Positions 7,616 to 8,254 of a stretch of DNA of 8,254 bases are shown piece by piece (positions within the stretch are counted from its first letter, which is position 1; every line of letters starts with the position of its first letter). The notes under the pieces are model-generated. The model did not search any database. It was not told the DNA's origin and saw only the letters and a list, made by a program, of their open reading frames with translations. Source of the DNA: an uncultured Christensenellaceae bacterium (GTDB taxonomy: Bacteria; Bacillota; Clostridia; Christensenellales; UBA1242); assembly GCA_949902685.1 (NCBI GenBank), contig CATLDS010000016.1, positions 1 through 8,254 on the forward strand, given 5' to 3'. Both the position numbers and the translations under genes were made by a program.

Positions 7616-7678
7616 AAAAAAGACCTAGGCATTTTTAAAAAAGACCTTGAAGCTTTCAAAAAAGACCTTGAAGTTTTT
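7616..7678. repeat. Three 21-bp tandem repeat units
   Basis: Units begin at 7616, 7637 and 7658, exactly 21 bases apart, two helical turns. Each starts AAAAAAGACCT; units 2 and 3 share AAAAAAGACCTTGAAG, and unit 1 reads AAAAAAGACCTAGGCA. The last 5 bases of each unit vary (ATTTTT-like or CTTTC-like). An inverted copy of the core, CAAGGTCTTTTT, follows at 7688-7699. The array lies between the A+T-rich clostridial locus and the Bacteroidales-like gene. It may be an expanded terminator arm or a binding-site array; its closeness to the composition change is notable. Confidence 0.85.
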
Positions 7679-7699
7679 CGAAAAGAACAAGGTCTTTTT
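7659..7699. terminator. Long hairpin, probable bidirectional terminator
   Basis: A perfect 12-bp stem pairs AAAAAGACCTTG (7659-7670) with CAAGGTCTTTTT (7688-7699) around a 17-base loop that itself contains the palindrome TTTTCGAAAA. Read on the minus strand the 3' arm ends in a T run, the form of an intrinsic terminator, and it lies downstream of the permease gene that ends at 7880. Further copies of the T-rich 3' arm follow in units 2 and 1 and could act as alternative arms. On the plus strand the same structure also ends in T5. Confidence 0.65.
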
Positions 7700-7700
7700 A

Positions 7701-7879
7701 GGAAAGAGAAACTGATGAAATCTCCTTTCACACATAACGGTGCTCAAACCTCCTATTCATGGGGATTCCCGTGTGAAAGCAACCTTCACCGCTTCCTTTC
7801 ACATCAAACACCGATAAACAAAGGGATTCAATGGGTGCAATGCGTGAAAGCAACTTTTATCAACTTTCCTTTCATACTC
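7701..7879. repeat. Gene-free stretch with CTTTCAC / GTGAAAG repeats
   Basis: No credible gene is seen here. The stretch contains alternating copies of a short motif in both orientations: CTTTCACAC at 7725-7733, its exact inverse GTGTGAAAG at 7771-7779, CCTTTCACAT at 7795-7804, GTGAAAGCAAC at 7773-7783 and again at 7844-7854 (71 bases apart), and CCTTTCATAC near 7868-7877. The 7725/7771 pair could form a 9-bp stem with a 37-base loop. Together with 7554-7700 this makes a 326-base gap between genes, of which the rest holds the candidate promoter, tandem units and hairpin. Confidence 0.6.
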
Positions 7880-8254
7880 TTATTCCCCATGCAACGCCTC
7901 AGCCGGCTGAATCTGCATAGCCTGACGAGCCGGAAACCAAATACTGAACACCACTACCAACAACAAAAGCAGATAAGTGAGTATTCCTCCGATAACAAAA
8001 CGCCCGATACTCCATTCCACCGGCCATGTGTTTACCAAATCGGAAACACCCAGATTATAGGCAACGAACAATGCCGGAATATAAGCAAAGGTAACCAACA
8101 AGATGCCCTCTCCCATCAATAGCCCCATAAGACTACGAGGTGTAGCTCCCGAAGTGAGTCGGATGGCAAGTTCCTCCCGACGGTGTTGGGTACGGAACCA
8201 GAAAGTGCCAAGTACCGCCAAGAATGCATTAATCAAGAAGAAACCGGCAATAGC
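7880..8254 (-). CDS. FtsX/MacB-like ABC transporter permease, C-terminal end (partial)
   Basis: The frame is open through the right edge of the window, so the 5' part is missing; the TTG at 8236 is an internal Leu codon, not a start. The visible 124 residues begin AIAGFFLINAFLAVLGTFWF, a membrane helix, then the cytoplasmic RTQHRREELAIRLTSGATPR signature of FtsX/MacB-family permeases. Two more hydrophobic helices follow (near FAYIPALFVAYNLG and ILTYLLLLLVVVFSIWFPA), then the family ending PARQAMQIQPAEALHGE. Such permeases work with a MacB-type ATPase in mechanotransmission or export of lipoproteins, peptides or drugs. The FWFRTQHRREE wording and the higher G+C are typical of Bacteroidales copies, where these genes occur in large families. 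The TAA stop is at 7880-7882. Specificity cannot be told from this end. Confidence 0.92.
   Translation of the reverse strand, partial: AIAGFFLINAFLAVLGTFWFRTQHRREELAIRLTSGATPRSLMGLLMGEGILLVTFAYIPALFVAYNLGVSDLVNTWPVEWSIGRFVIGGILTYLLLLLVVVFSIWFPARQAMQIQPAEALHGE

Noticed and set aside
7616..7700. CRISPR array
   Set aside because: The period is only 21 bases with no unique spacers between repeats, and no cas gene is near.
7715..8122. Plus-strand open frame of 135 codons
   Set aside because: It covers the intergenic repeats and runs antisense to the permease gene. The protein has no family features and no ribosome site is seen.

Overview
The window looks like an assembly of two unrelated pieces of DNA. 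Bases 1 to about 7600 are A+T-rich (about a third G+C by hand counts of single lines) and carry a Gram-positive chromosomal locus. It holds DnaE-type DNA polymerase III alpha, the sporulation/division regulator WhiA, a YcdX-like PHP metallohydrolase and a type II MurB. WhiA and the small DUF378 protein point to Bacillota. The order murB - PHP - whiA - dnaE is the known clostridial neighbourhood with rapZ and yvcK missing between PHP and whiA. The diverged sequences and tight packing suggest an uncultured gut-type clostridial lineage with a compact genome; this is inference and the genus cannot be named.

Layout, left to right: bases 2-73 are an open frame that may be the tail of an upstream gene. 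A DUF378 two-helix membrane protein (125-373, +) follows and ends 3 bases from the end of the oppositely oriented dnaE. On the minus strand, reading right to left, there are two transcription units. The first is a shortened solute-binding-protein-like gene (6645-7553) whose end overlaps murB (5777-6670). The second starts at a strong extended -10 promoter (5716-5744) and holds PHP (4908-5684), whiA (4018-4902) and dnaE (377-4018). Spacing within it is 5 nt and then a TAATG stop/start overlap, so translation is probably coupled. This unit joins a regulator, a phosphatase-like enzyme and the replicative polymerase under one promoter.

From about 7616 to the right end the sequence differs: G+C rises to roughly one half, and the only gene is the C-terminal end of an FtsX/MacB-type ABC permease (7880-8254, -, running off the window) that resembles Bacteroidales proteins. 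Between the two parts lie three 21-bp tandem units closing in a long hairpin terminator, and a set of CTTTCAC/GTGAAAG repeats. The simplest reading is a chimeric metagenomic contig joined near 7588-7616; a real transfer or rearrangement is the alternative.

No CRISPR array, tRNA, rRNA, transposase or clearly new defence or mobile system was seen. The most notable items are the junction, the 21-bp repeat/terminator array, the reduced solute-binding protein overlapping murB, the acidic insertion in DnaE, and the strongly diverged WhiA.
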